Assembly (NCBI GenBank): GCA_014898415.1
Contig: RCTD01000037.1
Coordinates: forward strand, 124,001 to 188,000
Length of the DNA: 64,000 bases
Reading direction: 5' to 3'
DNA from: Stromatinia cepivora
Taxonomy: Eukaryota > Ascomycota > Leotiomycetes > Helotiales > Sclerotiniaceae
The number at the start of each line of letters is the position of its first letter. Position 1 is the first letter of the stretch. A program made the translations under genes and the position numbers. Positions 1-14,176 of this stretch are shown here, one piece after another. A model generated the notes under the pieces. That model worked only from the letters and a program-made list of their open reading frames with translations, made no database searches and was not told the origin of the DNA.

Positions 1-185
1 TTCCCAAGTAGAAGTAAAAAAAAGATATCATATCAAGTGTCAACTGAAAGAAGATTAGAGAGAAAGGGGGAAAAAAGAGGAAAAATTCCATCGTGCGAAT
101 GCTTAAGATGAGTCATCATCTCATGTCGTATCCCAACCCCGTGTCCAATCACACCACCCCGGGCTTCTCCGACTTATTAAGGAGG

Positions 186-3100
186 TCAACAATTTTGTAG
201 ATAATTACTTGGTACTAAGCCCGGTCGACCATTCTTTCCAGCTACTTCTGCCTCCCACCATCCATCATCTTGATGCGTCATAACAGCAAGGATATCTCCC
301 TTTGCAAAACTTAGTTCTTCGGGAATAACTGCTTGATACGTATAAAGTGCGCGAGCTGGTGAATTATTAGTATAAGTTGAGCTATCAAGAAGCTGAGAAC
401 TTACCAAAATGTAGAATAGGTCGACCTTGACTATTGAACTGGCGAACATCTGCAACACTCTTACTTCTGCTTCGAGCCGCCAGTTGTTGATCGTTTCCAC
501 CGCCATAATAGCTCATGGCTCTGGAACCGGCACTGGCTCTACTACCGCTTCGTGCTTGAGAGCCATAACTATCATCAGGACCAGGTGCTAATTGTATTGC
601 CATACTATTGTGTGAATGACTACTGGCAGGCCTATCTTGTTGTGCAAATGGAGCCTTGACATGACTGCTGCTAGGTCTCTCTTGTTGCTGGAAGGGAGCT
701 TTTACGTGGCTACTACTGGGCCTTTCCTGCTGTGCATATGGGGCCGGCGAGACACCACGAGTAGAAATGCTTGGAGAATTGCGTTGATAATAAGTGTCAG
801 AGCCACGTTTTTGCTGAGGAGCGGATCCGGTACGAGAGTGTGTGCTTCCAGCGTATTTGGGGGAAGCAGATCTGTGGGCTTGTCTAACTTCAGCTTGCGT
901 TCCAGGTCGAGGTGAAACACTTCGAGTAGGTGCTGGTGATGTTGCGCGAGGCATATCTGATCCCCTTGTTCCGGGGCGTGAGCCGTACCCAGCTTGCTGT
1001 GAATCTGGTCTTGGCTGGGGAGGACTAAACATGTTTGCCGTTTGGTCTACATATTTTTGACGAGTTTGCTGCATTGACTTCGAAGTGAAGGCGGGCGATG
1101 GAAGGCCAAGTCTCTCAACAGGAGTTGGATCGTAAGATGGTGGGGGGGTACCGCGCATACCGGCCATCAAAGCTCCATTGACCATTTGAGATCCTATAGG
1201 TCTTGAAGTGGGTGCCGCATCGGGAGCGGGAGTAGCCACTCCGTGATATTTATCAGCAGACACCCTAGTAGACGATGCCTTGGTGACAACTTCGATATCA
1301 GCAAGAGCTTGAGCTATGGGGTCAGATTCCTTGGCTGCTTGACTTGCAGCAGGGGCACTTTGAGCGAAATTGTTCTTCTTCTCGGGTGCTGCGACATCAA
1401 AAACGTTATTTCCAATATTCAGTTGAAAGTTGGCCCGTGGATCGACGGGCTCTGGGCTATTGCTGGGTCGATCGGTTAGCATCATAGTTTGTGGTGCTGG
1501 CTGTATCATTCTTGAATTAGGCCGTCTAGATGAAGTACTCTGAACATTGGTGTTTCGACCGGACCAAGTACTGCGATTTGACGCGGATGGTTTAGCGACA
1601 GCAACTACTTCTTCCCCACCCTTGGTGCTCTTTCGTCGGAATGGACTATGAAAGATCCCACTCTTTCTCTTCTGGATCGGCTTCTCAATGATCGGGGCGC
1701 TTTGCTTTACCGGTGATGTTTTGCCACTTGGAGGCTCCTGGCTTGAGAATGATGTAGGGTTTGAATAATCGCTTTGAGAATCCCGACTGGATGGTCTTAC
1801 TGGGCTATTCGCGGCGGAGCTCATATCTGACGGTGCTGAGGGAGGCCCTGTTCGACACAACATTGTCATTCCATCCACAGGATGAGGGTTGTGAGGCACT
1901 TGAGCAATTTGGCCTTGTTTTTGAACCAACTGGCCTTGTTGCTGTTCGTATGGCATTTGAATTGGTTTTGACCAATCCATCTTCGGCAACCTGGAGCTTT
2001 CAGGACGTTGATAATCAAGTTGGGGCTGTTGCAAAATTTGAGGGTTGTATTCAAGCTGAGCTTGTTTCGGGCGTTCTTGTTGACGGTAACTAGCTTGAGC
2101 CTGAGCGTGTGCTTGAGCTTGAGCTTGTGCCTGCTTCTGTCTTTCGCTCTGTTGTTGTCTGTCAATTTGTTGATAATCAACGGATTGTTTTCTTTGCCTC
2201 TCTGCCTGTTGATGGTTGGTGTGCACTTGCTGCCTTTGCCTTTCGGCCTGCTGATAGTCTTGTGGAGGTTGCTGTCTTTGCCTCCCAGACTGCTGATAAT
2301 CGATTTGAGGCTGGGCACGAGCTCGGCCCGGTTGTGAATAACTGGCCTGAGATTGGGCTCTAGGCCTGGCCGGTTGTTGGTACTCCACTTGGGGAGGTGG
2401 GGCCTGTACAGGAGGTTCTGGTTCGTAATCCTCGACTTGGGCATGTCGTGATCTATCCGGGGTTGAATTTGATGCTGTAAGTTTCTGAGGAGTGACGGTT
2501 GTCTCTCGACTCTTTGGCGTTTCAACCTCATGAGCCAAGTCCTTAGCAAGAGCCGATTGAGGATCATGGTGAGACTCGTAGGTGGATGGTTGTGGTGAAG
2601 AACTTCTGTAGGCCGGGTTAATAGTGCGTTGAAATTGTGCTACTGAGTAAGCGTCGTCCTCGGAAGCCTCGGATTGTGAATCAGCATCACCGCGACAGAA
2701 ATTAATGTACTTTGGGGGGTCCGGAATTTCCTGTCCAGTTCCACACTCAGCTATGAAAGACATGATATCTTTCTCTACCTCGCAATCTTCAAGCGCGAGG
2801 CGAACCTTCTCGCAAGAAGCATCGTCGCTTACACAAACCGTGGAAGCAATATTCGCAAAACTCCATAAGCTACTCTTCATAAAATCAAGTCTCTCCTCCT
2901 CAAGATCTTGAAACTTGTCGGCGGCGGATTTCCAGTCTCTGTTCCAGCGGCCTGTTGTTTCCTCGAGGATCTTGACTGCATTTTCGTATTCGGCATTCGA
3001 CGTCGCTAAGTTCACTTGGGTTTTCTCGAGCTTGGCTTTATTTTTTCGTTCTTCCTGCCCCATTACCATATGTCCTTGAGCGAGGTATCCCTTAATCTTG

Positions 3101-3661
3101 AGGCATTCTTGTTCATATTTGTCTCGTGTCTGACATTGACTTAATTAATATTCAAGATTAAAGTTTGGGCTTCTTACCTTATTGACCTGATTTGTCTGTT
3201 GTACCTTGATCTTCAGTAGTTTTTCTGTGCCATGCTGAACAATCTTTCTTCTCTCCTTCATTGCACCAGCAAAGGCCGCCAGCGGCTCCTCCAACTCGGT
3301 TTTCATTTGTCCAGCAATTGTTTGATGTGCTTTTCCCATTGCCTCAACCTCAGCCTTCAAAACATCTAATGATTTGCGTAGAGTTCCTGACTCTTGGGAT
3401 CCCAATGGTTTTCGTGATAATTGGAGTAATTTGCGAGCATATTCCTCCTCGAGAGCGGCACGAGCTTCGCGATATATCAGTTGTGTAACCATACGCGTCA
3501 AATGTACACATACCATTATAGAAAGATTTCAATTCATCACAAGTTTGTTTAGCATGAACCATACGCTGTATCAATGGCTCAACACCAGCGTCATCCTTTC
3601 CCCAAAAGTTATTTGCGAAACTCATGGTGACGGAGGGTCCATCTGATATTGTTCCAGGCAT
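186..3661 (-). CDS. F-BAR and SH3 domain cytokinesis scaffold (Cdc15/Imp2/Hof1 family)
   Basis: The product should be a membrane-binding scaffold that links plasma membrane to the actomyosin ring during septation. Four exons on the minus strand fit in frame: 3661-3514, 3464-3178, 3129-405 and 355-186, giving about 1,109 residues; the three introns are 48-49 nt with GT/AG ends. The F-BAR domain covers about residues 13-290 (N-terminal FANNFWGKDDAGV, then EEEYARKLLQLS and the coiled KYEQECLKIKGY segment). A long disordered Gln/Ser/Pro-rich middle (about 295-1045) carries repeated DYQQ..RQRQQ units and three tandem QQERPSSSHVKAPF-like units. A C-terminal SH3 domain (about 1053-1109) shows ALYTY, DDGWW and GLVPSNYL. 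The start at 3661 is the first ATG; one twelve codons later (MSFANNFW) is also possible. Fission yeast has two paralogues, Cdc15 and Imp2, and I cannot say which name applies. The family call is firm. Confidence 0.93.
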
Positions 3662-5206
3662 CTTGCCTAATATTAACAGGTAAGTGAGTTTGCCGTGTAG
3701 TAACTTTCACGCCCGGCCCTTTGAAGGGCAAAGAGTTAATTAGATGTATTGAAAATATGAGGATAAGAAATTGATGAATTTAAGATAAAGTTGTACTCCG
3801 GGGAGTTATCTGACAACCTACAGAATGATCGGTATGCAAAAAGGTGGATTAATTGCGGAGTTACAGACCGTATCATTAACTCTTTGACTTTGTTGATTCA
3901 ACCAGCCCAAAAATCGTTGTCATGGTGATATGGGGTTATCGGACGGGTACTCCATACTTTTCCGATGATGGTTGATTATATAAGCACAGCGGAGAGCTTG
4001 GGTGCAGCGGCGGGATGTGGAAGAGAGCACGGAGTGGTTTAATCTAAGCATCAACCATGAAGTGACGACCAAGGGAAGTAGAAAGGACAGAAACGCTTGC
4101 TATTCTTATAGAGCTTTGAAAAGCTATGGTATTTTGTGTTGATACCCGCCTTTAATAAATCGATATACTTGATAGGTATGTATTCAGGTAATTATTAGTA
4201 TGATACGTACTGATATGTAAATGGCACTCATATTCATCACGGACCATCTTACATATCGAATATGCAAGTGTTCGGTATTGCTACTCACGGTGCCGGTTAT
4301 CAGAGTAGAGTCACGTTATAAATCAGATACCTACCCAGTGGTACTCAGTGCTGGCTGCATTGTAACCCCGCCTTCTCATCGTTAAGTCTTCTAATTGTAA
4401 TCAATGCCAAGCTGGTGGTGTATATTAAAGCTGCGGCATACAATTGAAGGATAAGACAACACAACTTTCATGCGCGACGAGCAATAGGGGCTTGGGGGTT
4501 TGCCCCCATCAAATACAACCAAAAGAAGACAGAATCACTGAATATCTGATCCATCAATTGGGTTGAATGACGATCCGCTGGCCCCCTGGGAGCCACTGCC
4601 GTGGAGGCAGATTATCTGAATTTGTTCATAACGATGTCGGTAGCTTGAAAATGTTCCATTATCTTGTAAGTAACAATACTTCCTTTCATAAGTACAAACC
4701 TAGTACCTAATAGGTATCATCCCATCGTCTGAATAGAGTGTTAATATGATCATAAAACTTTTTGGATTGAAGATTGATATTTTTAGGTAGTTCTTGCCTA
4801 GGAATTTGTGATCAAATATAATAAATAGCATTACTGTTGATATCCATATATATATTCACTGGTCGCCGTCGTGATTTGTATGTTCCTTAGATGCCTTATA
4901 ACAGCCTTACCAGTTACGTTTAACCGAACATCGCGATGAGAGTTAGAACCTCCAACTTCAATTCTTGTGTAGAACTGCCCGCCCCCACAACGAACACATA
5001 GCCTTCACAAATTCATTCCTCAACAACAAATCTTTTACCTACCTAGTACTTTCCAATTCGAATTTCAAACCTTTTAATATTGTCGCGCATACTTAAAACA
5101 CGATTCATCCATGTCCACTCCTCCCAGATAGATCACCTTTCATCTTGAACAAGATTGAGAGGTAGCTCTGCGGGAGTGGGTCTGCGCCAAAATACAACTA
5201 TCTTCG
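3662..5206. promoter_or_regulatory. Divergent intergenic region between the F-BAR gene and NOT1
   Basis: About 1.5 kb separates two genes transcribed away from each other, so it must hold both promoters and 5' leaders. A pyrimidine- and A-rich, G-poor stretch around 4,980-5,100, just before NOT1, resembles the start-site region of many filamentous fungal genes. No further ORF, RNA gene or repeat could be supported. Confidence 0.5.
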
Positions 5207-8200
5207 ATGGTCAATTCAAGAGGGGGGACTTTCACACCTTCACCGGCGCAAACAATTGTGACAGGAGTTAGTCATTCACCTCACGGCTCGCATCATAGTA
5301 CATTCAGTGCTGGCGCAAGTCCATCTACAAACAGTCCAATCGGTGCCAGCGGAGTCAATAAAATTGTCGTCGCTCAGGTTTACCTATTACTCGGTACCAT
5401 TAAAGAAGATAAAGATCGCACAAAGTGGGAACAGCAAGCTGAACAGCTCAGAAAGGTGTGTAAATTGAGTACCCTCTTTATTTCAACCTCCTAGTTCCAT
5501 CTAACATAAAGCTTGTGGTAGCTGGTTGATGAGCACGGCATGGAAGTATTCTCAAAATACTTCAGCCGGCTTGTGGTTGGCAACGCACCGCAGATATTTC
5601 CCGGCATTAATCGACCCGTTCTTAATTCAGGCAACTACCAGATCTTAGTGAATGAAGTACACAAGATAGCCCATGATGTCGACCAGGCTGGAAAGATTGC
5701 GGAGTCCATAGAGACGGGGAATGAAGATATCTTTCGTGATTTTGACCTTTCGACCTTTATGGATCATTTTAAGCTAGATGCGCTCGAGAAGACTATTCTA
5801 GCACTTGCCTTCAAAACCGGATCAAGACCAGATCTCAAAACCAAAGGTTACTAATTTCTTTCTTGTTAATCATGCCTCCCTTTCCATCAAAAGCTAACAG
5901 TTCCGTAGCCGATGCTATCCTATCGGCAAATTATCAAGGTTTTGTAGAAGCTCTATCTCAGGTGAATCAAGGTCAAGAAGATCTTACCCCCTCCTTCCTC
6001 GCCACGATAGTCGATCGATTTATCCAAGGCCATCCACCGAATTTCGATCATCAAGCACAAATTCTACTCTTTCGAGCAATCAACTACCGCTTTCGCGACC
6101 ATCCAGAACAAGATATTCCCGCACCCACAGAGGTTCTCGCAGCGCTTTTCCTAATGTCGATAATCACAGAAGGCAACCCGCTGGTATTATACATACAAAA
6201 GACTGGGGTTGCGTTCACATCGGATGAGGATGCATGTAGAAATTACATTCGAAACGCCGGTGACATCAACCTCGACGAAGCACAAGTCGCTGCTGCCTTA
6301 CTCTATACTGCCATCAGTCGAACCCCCACATTCTCTTCGCAAGTATTGGTTAACAGTCTTCGTAAGGAAGTGCCTCCAGGGCTCAGTTGGTGTCAAGTTG
6401 TGCGACATTTCGATACACCAGATCTGAGAATATCTCCACAACAATTCTTAGCAGTGTACGAGGCTATTCGACCGATTGCGCTTGAAGATCCTGCAATTAT
6501 CCCACAACTGCTCGGTGGTGCCTGGCAAAATACTGAAACCCAGCTTTCCTTTATCAGTGCATACGCGTCATTGAGCCCGAACGAGCTTGATGCCTCCACC
6601 ATTCCAAAGCTTAGGCCATCATTCACACTAGAAGACTATGTCGATGCGAAGCCAGAGATTCGAGAACGTGCTGAATGGGCAATAAGGCATCCGCTCGTAT
6701 CCGTTATCACGCTAACATCAGTTTTTATCGTTGCCCTCAGAGAGCCCCAGTGCTCGGAAACTGTTGAAGCTAAACGATTGTTCCAAGAAGTGGTCGTGCC
6801 AAATTTAGACATATTCCTGGTCTCAGCATTCGGCGTACCGCGGCCGTGGCCTGATCTAGCAGTAGAGACAATCAACAATCTTTTCGAACGCTTTCTGTTC
6901 AGGGTTGATGGCAACTATGATTTCGTCTTAGCAAGCTTGTGGCGAAAAGATAAGACCTGGGTGGCACAACGCTTAATGGACGCACATGTTAAAGCGCCTC
7001 TCGAGCTTCCTCTTATACTAGAGCATGCAATAAAGCATGAATGGCTCCATGAATTGGCCTCGATGCTCAATGGCTTCGGGCTCGACCTTGCTGCCCTAGC
7101 ACATTCCCGTAGCTTACTAGATCTCAAAGACTGGAAAGCCACGAACTCGCCACGGGAGGAAGAACTCGGCTCGGCTTTGTTGACATTCCTGAGTATCAAA
7201 GCTCAACACGAGCTTGCATATCAACGCACCCAGCGAGAACACAGTATAATGTTACCTGTCAAAACTGTATTCGCAATGTTAAATGTCTTGGAGGAAATCT
7301 TGCCAAAAGAGCCTTCCGCACAATTGATCGCAGTACAGCGAACTTGTATCACTGCCTACCCTCGTCTGATTAACTATGGCCAGGACGACGAGCTAGACCG
7401 AATTATCGATAATAATGGTTTGGTAACCAACATGCTTAGCGAGGACGCACAGCACATGATGGAACAGCATTATAAGCAAATGTATAGCCAAGAGCTTAAG
7501 GTTCGGCAGATTGTTGATGCATTAGCCGGTTACAAATCTGCCCGTGATCCCTATCAACAAGATGTGTTTGCCTGTATGATCCATGGTCTTTTTGACGAAT
7601 ACACTCTCTATTCAACCTATCCACTGGAGGCTCTTGCAACCACCGCTGTCTTGTTTGGCGGCATTATTCAGGATAAGCTCATCGCGGACTTACCTCTTGA
7701 GATTGGTCTAGGCATGATTCTTGAAGCCGTTCGAGATCACCTTCCAGAGGAATCTATGTACAAATTTGGATTGCAAGCTTTGCTACAATTCACTCCTCGT
7801 TTATCGGAATGGCCTGGATTCTGTCATCAGTTACTGCAAGTACCTGGTCTCGAAGGTACGGAACCTTGGAAAAGGGCACAAAATGTCATCCATGACCAAC
7901 AAGAGGATATGTTGCGCAACGGACACAACGACTTGATGAATGGGGGCGGAATCACAAATGGCAATATCGACGAAATGCTGGCCGCTGAGCCTGCTGCACC
8001 TCCGTTTACCTCTGTCAACGTGGATCCGCTTCCTTCCAATGCAGACTTCAAAGACCCGGACGACGATGCACAAGGCAAAGTCCAATTCTTGTTAAACAAC
8101 ATCACCGAGCTCAACATAGAATCGAAGTTTGTCGAGTTAAAAAACGCCCTTGGTGAGACACATCAAAAATGGTTCGCTGGTCATCTAGTTGAGGAACGAG

Positions 8201-11200
8201 CTAAAATTATGCCCAACTACCACGATCTATATCTTGGGCTTGTCAAACTTTTCGAAGACAAGGTTTTGTGGAAGCAGTTGCTCAGAGAGACTTTTATCAG
8301 TGTTTCGAGGCTGCTTAATGCTGAAAGCACTCTGCAGTCGTCAATAGAGCGCACGCATTTGAAGAATCTCGGTGGCTGGTTGGGCTCGATGACACTCGCT
8401 AATGATAAGCCTATCAAACACAGGAATATCGCTTTCAAACAACTATTGCTCGAAGCTTGTGACACACAACGACTCATTATTGTCATTCCATTCGTTTGCA
8501 AAGTTCTCATCGAAGGTAGAAAGTCGGTTGTCTTCAAACCTCCGAACCCGTGGCTTATGGATATCATTCATCTTCTGATTGAGTTATATCACAATGCGGA
8601 GCTTAAGCTGAACCTCAAGTTTGAAATAGAAGTTCTTTGTAAAGGCCTGAATCTGGATCATAAGAGCATCAAGCCCTCCACAGAGTTCCAGAGTCGCATT
8701 CCTCCTGTTGAGGAGGCCACCGAGACAATGGCAGTACCCGATGGCCTGGACAGGTTTGAAAACCTTTCTGTGAATGGCCTAGGAGGTGGAATCGCCAGTG
8801 GCAGATTTTCTCCACAAGAAATTCTTGCTACCATGCCTGATCTTGGGCCTCTTCTTACTTACCCGCCCAGCAACGACATGGTGAACACACGCCAATTGCA
8901 TGATATCCTCAAAACCGCCATTACTCGAGCAGTTCATGAAATCATTTCGCCTGTCGTGGAACGCTCTGTGACTATTGCTGCTATCTCGACCGCTCAGATG
9001 ATACACAAGGACTTCGCAACCGAGCCGAACGAAGCTCGTGTACGCTCTGCGGCTATCAACATGGTTAAGAAGACTGCTGGTAGCCTTGCCTTGGTTACTT
9101 CTAAAGAGCCATTGCGCGCAAGCATGACAAATTACATTAGAACATTGTCTGTCGAGCATCAGTTACCTGAGGGAACCATAATCATGTGTGTAAATTCTAA
9201 CCTCGACTTGGCCTGCAGCCAAGTTGAAAAGAAGGCCGAGGAGCGTGCTGTTCCTGAAATCGAAGAGATACTCGAGCCAGAGTTGGAAGCCCGCCGCGTT
9301 CACCATATGAGACGACCAGATGATCCATATATTGATCCACAACTAAGCCGTTGGGCGTGGACAATTCCGAGCCCATATAAGTTGCAGCCGTCAATGACTG
9401 GCCTCAATCAGGAGCAAATGGCCATATACGATGAGTTCGCTCGTCAGCCACGATTACTACCGATAGCCGATAGGGGCTCAGCAGCAGGCTCCCTAGCCGG
9501 TACCACTCATGTTGCTACAGCTTCAGATGCAACAACATCAATCACCAATGATCTCTTACGGGATCAATTTCCAGCCGTTCCGAACCTTCCAACGCCTGCT
9601 GAGACTCCTACGATGCCACTTATCAACAATCAGCAAGCTCCTTACAGCCAACCTTCAGCTGCTTTGTCAAATGGAAGAATGCCAAATATGGCTATGAACC
9701 CCCAAGGGCTACCAGAAAAGGTACAAAGGCTATTGGCTGACTTACAACAAACCACTGCCGATATTCCCGAGCAGCACTATATGGATCTCCCTCGACCACA
9801 TCCCGTCATTGAGATTCTGGATGCTTTGTACAGTTTGATTATCAGGAGCCAGCAAGGGCAGGAACCTTATGACATCTGGATTGCAGAGCAAATCTGTGGA
9901 ATAGTGTTTAGTGGCAGTGAGAACACTTTGGTGATTGAGTGCTTAGTACACGTCCTCGAGAACATTATCAGGATTGGTGGTCGTTGTGCTGTTCGCGTTT
10001 CTATGATCATTGGGCAGCAAGTTGGAGAAGCACTTCTCCATGTGCCATTGATCATTGCATTGGTCAAGGCTGAAATGATCGATTGGGCACGTGTCGACTT
10101 CGCCACCTCTACAGCTTTGGCTGAGCGCAAAGAAGGAACACTAGAATTCTTCCTCTCTCTATTGGAGCAGGTTTTCTTAAACGATCGACCACTAGCATTG
10201 TATACTGATGTCGCGAAAAGTTTGGAAGTCGCTTTCGAATGGATTTCAAAAGAGCCTACTTTGGAAGTTGGCCAAGAACTCAAGGAGAGGCTCGCAGCTT
10301 CTGCCCTTCCAAAAAGTGTCGGTCGCAGTCAAGATGATCGTCTTGCATTCCGTCAAGACCAAATGGAATATGTCTTCGAGGAATGGATTCACTTGTTCAG
10401 CAACCCCATTGCTCCGGAAAGGGCCGCTCTGGTTTTTATATCTCATATGTATAACAGGCAGCTTATCAACGACAAAGAAGACCTGTGCCTGTTTTTACGT
10501 CTCTCAATTGACACATCAGTCGAACGTTTCGAGCAGCAATTCCAAATGCATGGCTTCCTCAACGATGCCTACGTCCCTATCGATGCATTGGCAAAGCTTA
10601 TATCTTTATTAATTAGGGGCTATGAACGCGAAGAGGAAGTGAAAGGTGACAAGGCTGCATTCCTGGAATCAATTCTGTCCGTCATAACATTGGTTTTGAA
10701 TCATCACCATGTCATGCGCGGTGAAGGTTTCAACCAGAAGGTCTTCACACGGCTTTTCTCTTCGATACTCTGTCACTTGAACACCTACTCAACCGATTTA
10801 TCTGAAACCGAGAACCATCAAATCATCCTGACATTTGCTGAAAAGCTCATCAAACTTCAGCCAGCTTATTTCCCAGGCTTTGTATACGGTTGGATGACCT
10901 TGGTCTCTCACCGTTTCTTCCTTGTTCCATTGATGGGTCTTCCAGATGACATGGGGTGGCAGCCATTTGCGAAACTTGCGGAATGTTTACTATCTTACAT
11001 GGGTGAGCTACTGAAGCCATTACAATTATCCTCAGCGGCACGGGATATTTACCAAGGGGTTCTGAAGTTGTTTGTTGTGTTACAACACGATTGTCCTGAC
11101 TTCGTAGTCGCACACTCCTCAAAGTTATGCGCCAAGATACCGAGTCATTGTGTGCAATTGTTGAATCTCATTCTTAGCGCTCACCCAACCATGCCTACGT

Positions 11201-11953
11201 TACCAGATCCATTACAGCCAGGATTGAAAATTGAACGCATCGAAGAGATTCGCATATCACCAGAGATCGTCAACAATGCCGACATTGAGCGTACTTTACA
11301 ATCAACTGGTCTATTCGAAATCGTTGAACAAGCCTTACAAAATGGCCCTTCAGAGGATGCGGTAGCCCACATCACACATACTATCCAACGTAAGCAAGCC
11401 GATGTGACCGGTCCAGGATTTGTACCTGTCAATGTTGACTTGCAGCTGATCGAGTCTCTTGTCTTGCACATCTGTATGTATGCTGTGACAAGGGCAAGAC
11501 AAAAGGGAGAACTCAATAGTTTTGCTCGCAATTCTACTGACGCTGCTTTGATCTCGATGCTTGTTCATGAACTAAATCCAGAAGCTCGACACTATCTTCT
11601 AACTAGCATGGTCAATCAACTTCGTTTCCCCAACGCGCACACACATTATTTTGTGCAAGCACTTCTGGAAGTATTTGGAAATGATGTCAATGATCAGGAG
11701 GAGTCAGATATTAGTCAACAAATCCTTCGAGTTTTATTGGAAAGAGCATTCATCTCCCTGCCAATCCCTTGGGGCGTGCTTAACATGGTAATCGAACTCG
11801 TTAAAAACGAGAAATACACATTCTTTGACTTGCCATATATCAAGTCGACACCAGATGTAAGACCCGTCGTTCTCTCGCGCTACTCAAATGACTAACAAAC
11901 ACCAGGTCGCTGATCGAATTGCTGTTATCGTGCAGCGATCTCTTTCAAGATAG
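5207..11953 (+). CDS. NOT1: CCR4-NOT complex scaffold subunit NOT1 (CNOT1/Cdc39)
   Basis: NOT1 is the central scaffold of the CCR4-NOT complex, which shortens mRNA poly(A) tails and represses translation. Four exons join in frame: 5207-5455, 5522-5846, 5894-11856 and 11906-11953 (introns 66, 47 and 49 nt), giving 2,194 residues, the usual size for fungi. The N-terminal HEAT-type region contains VFSKYFSRLVVGNAPQIFPG. The MIF4G domain that docks CAF1 lies near residues 905-1120 (KWFAGHLVEERAK). The CAF40/CNOT9-binding region (DUF3819) is near 1190-1345 (SVTIAAISTAQMIHKDFA). The conserved NOT1 C-terminal domain is near 1815-2180 (ending FFDLPYIKSTPDV), where the NOT2/NOT3/5 module binds. The last 16 codons sit in a separate small exon. 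The reading frame looks intact throughout. Confidence 0.97.
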
Positions 11954-13689
11954 GATTGCACACCATCAAAGATCTGGATAGTTTGGTTCCGGCACAAAAC
12001 ATATAGATGTGTCACACCAGACATTGAAATATCCAAGATCTGTCTCCTCATTGTTACATAACCTCTTAGGTCACATTCGGCGTTCATGTTACAGATCTTT
12101 CCGGTTTGTCTACTGCATAGCGAGTGAAGGGAATTGGGATTTTTGCAAGATCTGCTATACTTATGGTGGGAACAGGGAACGATAAAAACTTCTATTTAAT
12201 GCATCTTACATGATTAATGTTTCCTTGCCTACCTTCTGTATGACAGACAATTGACGGTGGGCAAAAGTTCTGGTGGCGTGGGGAAAAAGAGACATATGGC
12301 GTGGGAATGGTTTGGCTTACTTGCTTTATGTGGGAAGACGGCAAACCTTTTATGTATCATACAATGGAGTTCACTATATTCTTCTGGAAACAATTTTGTT
12401 TGTTTGTGATGATCGTTCTCCATTCCGTATCGTATGGAGGTTTGCTACTGACATTTTCCTATGGGTAATCATTATTATGACGATGCGTTCAAAGTGCCCT
12501 TTTCAGCTTTTTCTCAAAGTCACATCGTGGAGAAACCTTCGCTTTAGTTGGCGCAGAAATTCCCATTGTTATTGAAGCTCAGGGTTTCTGGGTTGATGAG
12601 AGTTGATTGTGGCTTAGGTCTACATACTCGTACAACCAGAAAAATCTACAACACATTCTTGATCTGGTTTAGGTTTTGTATATATGGTTATTTGAAGTAT
12701 TATGCAAATCTATACTAGATACAGCGAGGTTTTTGCAATAGATTATATATAAGCGAATATTCAACTTGTTTTTCTATGTGAATCCTTCAATTGATAAAAT
12801 GGAATGCAAAGAAATCATTGATTCGATTGGTTGGTTATATTGAGGGTTTTTCCTGCCAAATTGAACCAGAATGTGGATGTGTTGCGGATTTTCTAGTCGC
12901 GCGAATATCTTGGATCTGCTCCGTAGCGGCAAGTTGGGGATCTGCAAGCGTGGCCGAGGTCTGAAATATGCAAATACTTGATGTTTGTTTTGCTTAATGT
13001 ACATACTAAGAAAGGAAAGGGGATGATTAATGTTACCAGGTAGATGATCAAGGGTGGTGAGGGGGGTGTTTTTATATTACGCATATAATATCGATATCCC
13101 CAGGTCTTTCCACCCCGGCTCCCATGTCCATTTTCATTATTTGTTACCAGTATTAGTCTACCTCCTTCACAATTTTTGGTAACATATTTCTGTTCATGGC
13201 AGCATGTCCAATCTATCTTACATGTATATGCTCAAGGGAACTTCACTACTTGGTCACTCCCTGGTCTTGGTGTTCATTCTCCATGTCCTGCGCTGAGCCC
13301 CCTTACCAATCATATATTTATCCCTCATGATGGGAAGGGAATTACAATTGCCGATGTTATCAGAGTGATAGATGCAGCTTTGAAGAATGTTTCTCCATAT
13401 TGCATGAACCTTTACTCATCGTTCCTCTACCAAGTACTAGACATTGCGCACTACCAATCTAAGTAATATCATGTATGGCTGTGTTGAGGTCTGTCGGTTG
13501 TGTATTGTAGAAGAGTGCCTACAAAAGTTATATCTTTTCTTTCTCCCTGATTTTTAACCTCTATTCCTGTTTTTTTCGACTCGCATTTTTAACCGGAAGG
13601 AACTTGTATACAATAATTAACACCGTTATATACTTGTTTTAAATACAACCGTAACACTTTATAGCACCATTCAACAATCTAGCCAAATC
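11954..13689. other. Intergenic region after NOT1
   Basis: This holds the 3' leader of NOT1 and then AT-rich sequence. The longest open frames (12273-12575 plus, 13176-13466 plus) lack convincing starts, splice context or recognisable domains. The second contains GKGITIADVIRVID, which faintly recalls small fungal DUF6699-type proteins, but that is not enough for a call. Confidence 0.4.
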
Positions 13690-13947
13690 ATGGAACCTAG
13701 CTTACCAGAGAAACCACCACAAGTCGGTCCTTCAAAACGAGAATCGCAAGGCTTTACTTGTAGTTCAGATATGAAATTTGACGTCGAGCCCCAATCTGAA
13801 ATGCAATGGGAAGTACAAAACACATACAATCAGTATGAAGACACCTCTTGCGGTATTATACCGGTCAAGGTTCCACGACATTGGGTGTTAATGATGATGG
13901 TACGACAATTACATTTTCCATATCGCTCGCTCCATGGGGATAAATAA
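13690..13947 (+). CDS. Small hypothetical protein (weak candidate)
   Basis: An 85-codon ORF opens with ATG in a fair context (ATCATGG) and gives a hydrophilic product beginning MEPSLPEKPPQVGPSKRES, with no signal peptide or membrane span. The first 65 codons look more protein-like than the tail (MMMVRQLHF), so a splice site near the end is possible. No family was recognised. It may be a real lineage-specific gene, an old fragment or chance. Confidence 0.25.
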   Translation: MEPSLPEKPPQVGPSKRESQGFTCSSDMKFDVEPQSEMQWEVQNTYNQYEDTSCGIIPVKVPRHWVLMMMVRQLHFPYRSLHGDK

Positions 13948-14176
13948 GAGTGTGAGGAATGATCTGGTGGCAATACGATAGATCCGTGGATACTTTTCTC
14001 CCTTTTATAAGGAAATAATTTATATAAAAAAGAAATAATAAATGAAAGTATATTGGATGATTGAAGGAAAAGGAGAAGATACAAAGGGACTATAGAAAAT
14101 TTAATATTAAAGAATGATATAAGAAGAAGGGGATATGGATTGAATTAGAGAATGAAAGTTAGGTTGTTGAATTTCA

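Noticed and set aside
12273..12575. Open frame of 100 codons after NOT1
   Set aside because: It has no domain or splice support and lies in AT-rich 3' flanking sequence; it is probably chance.
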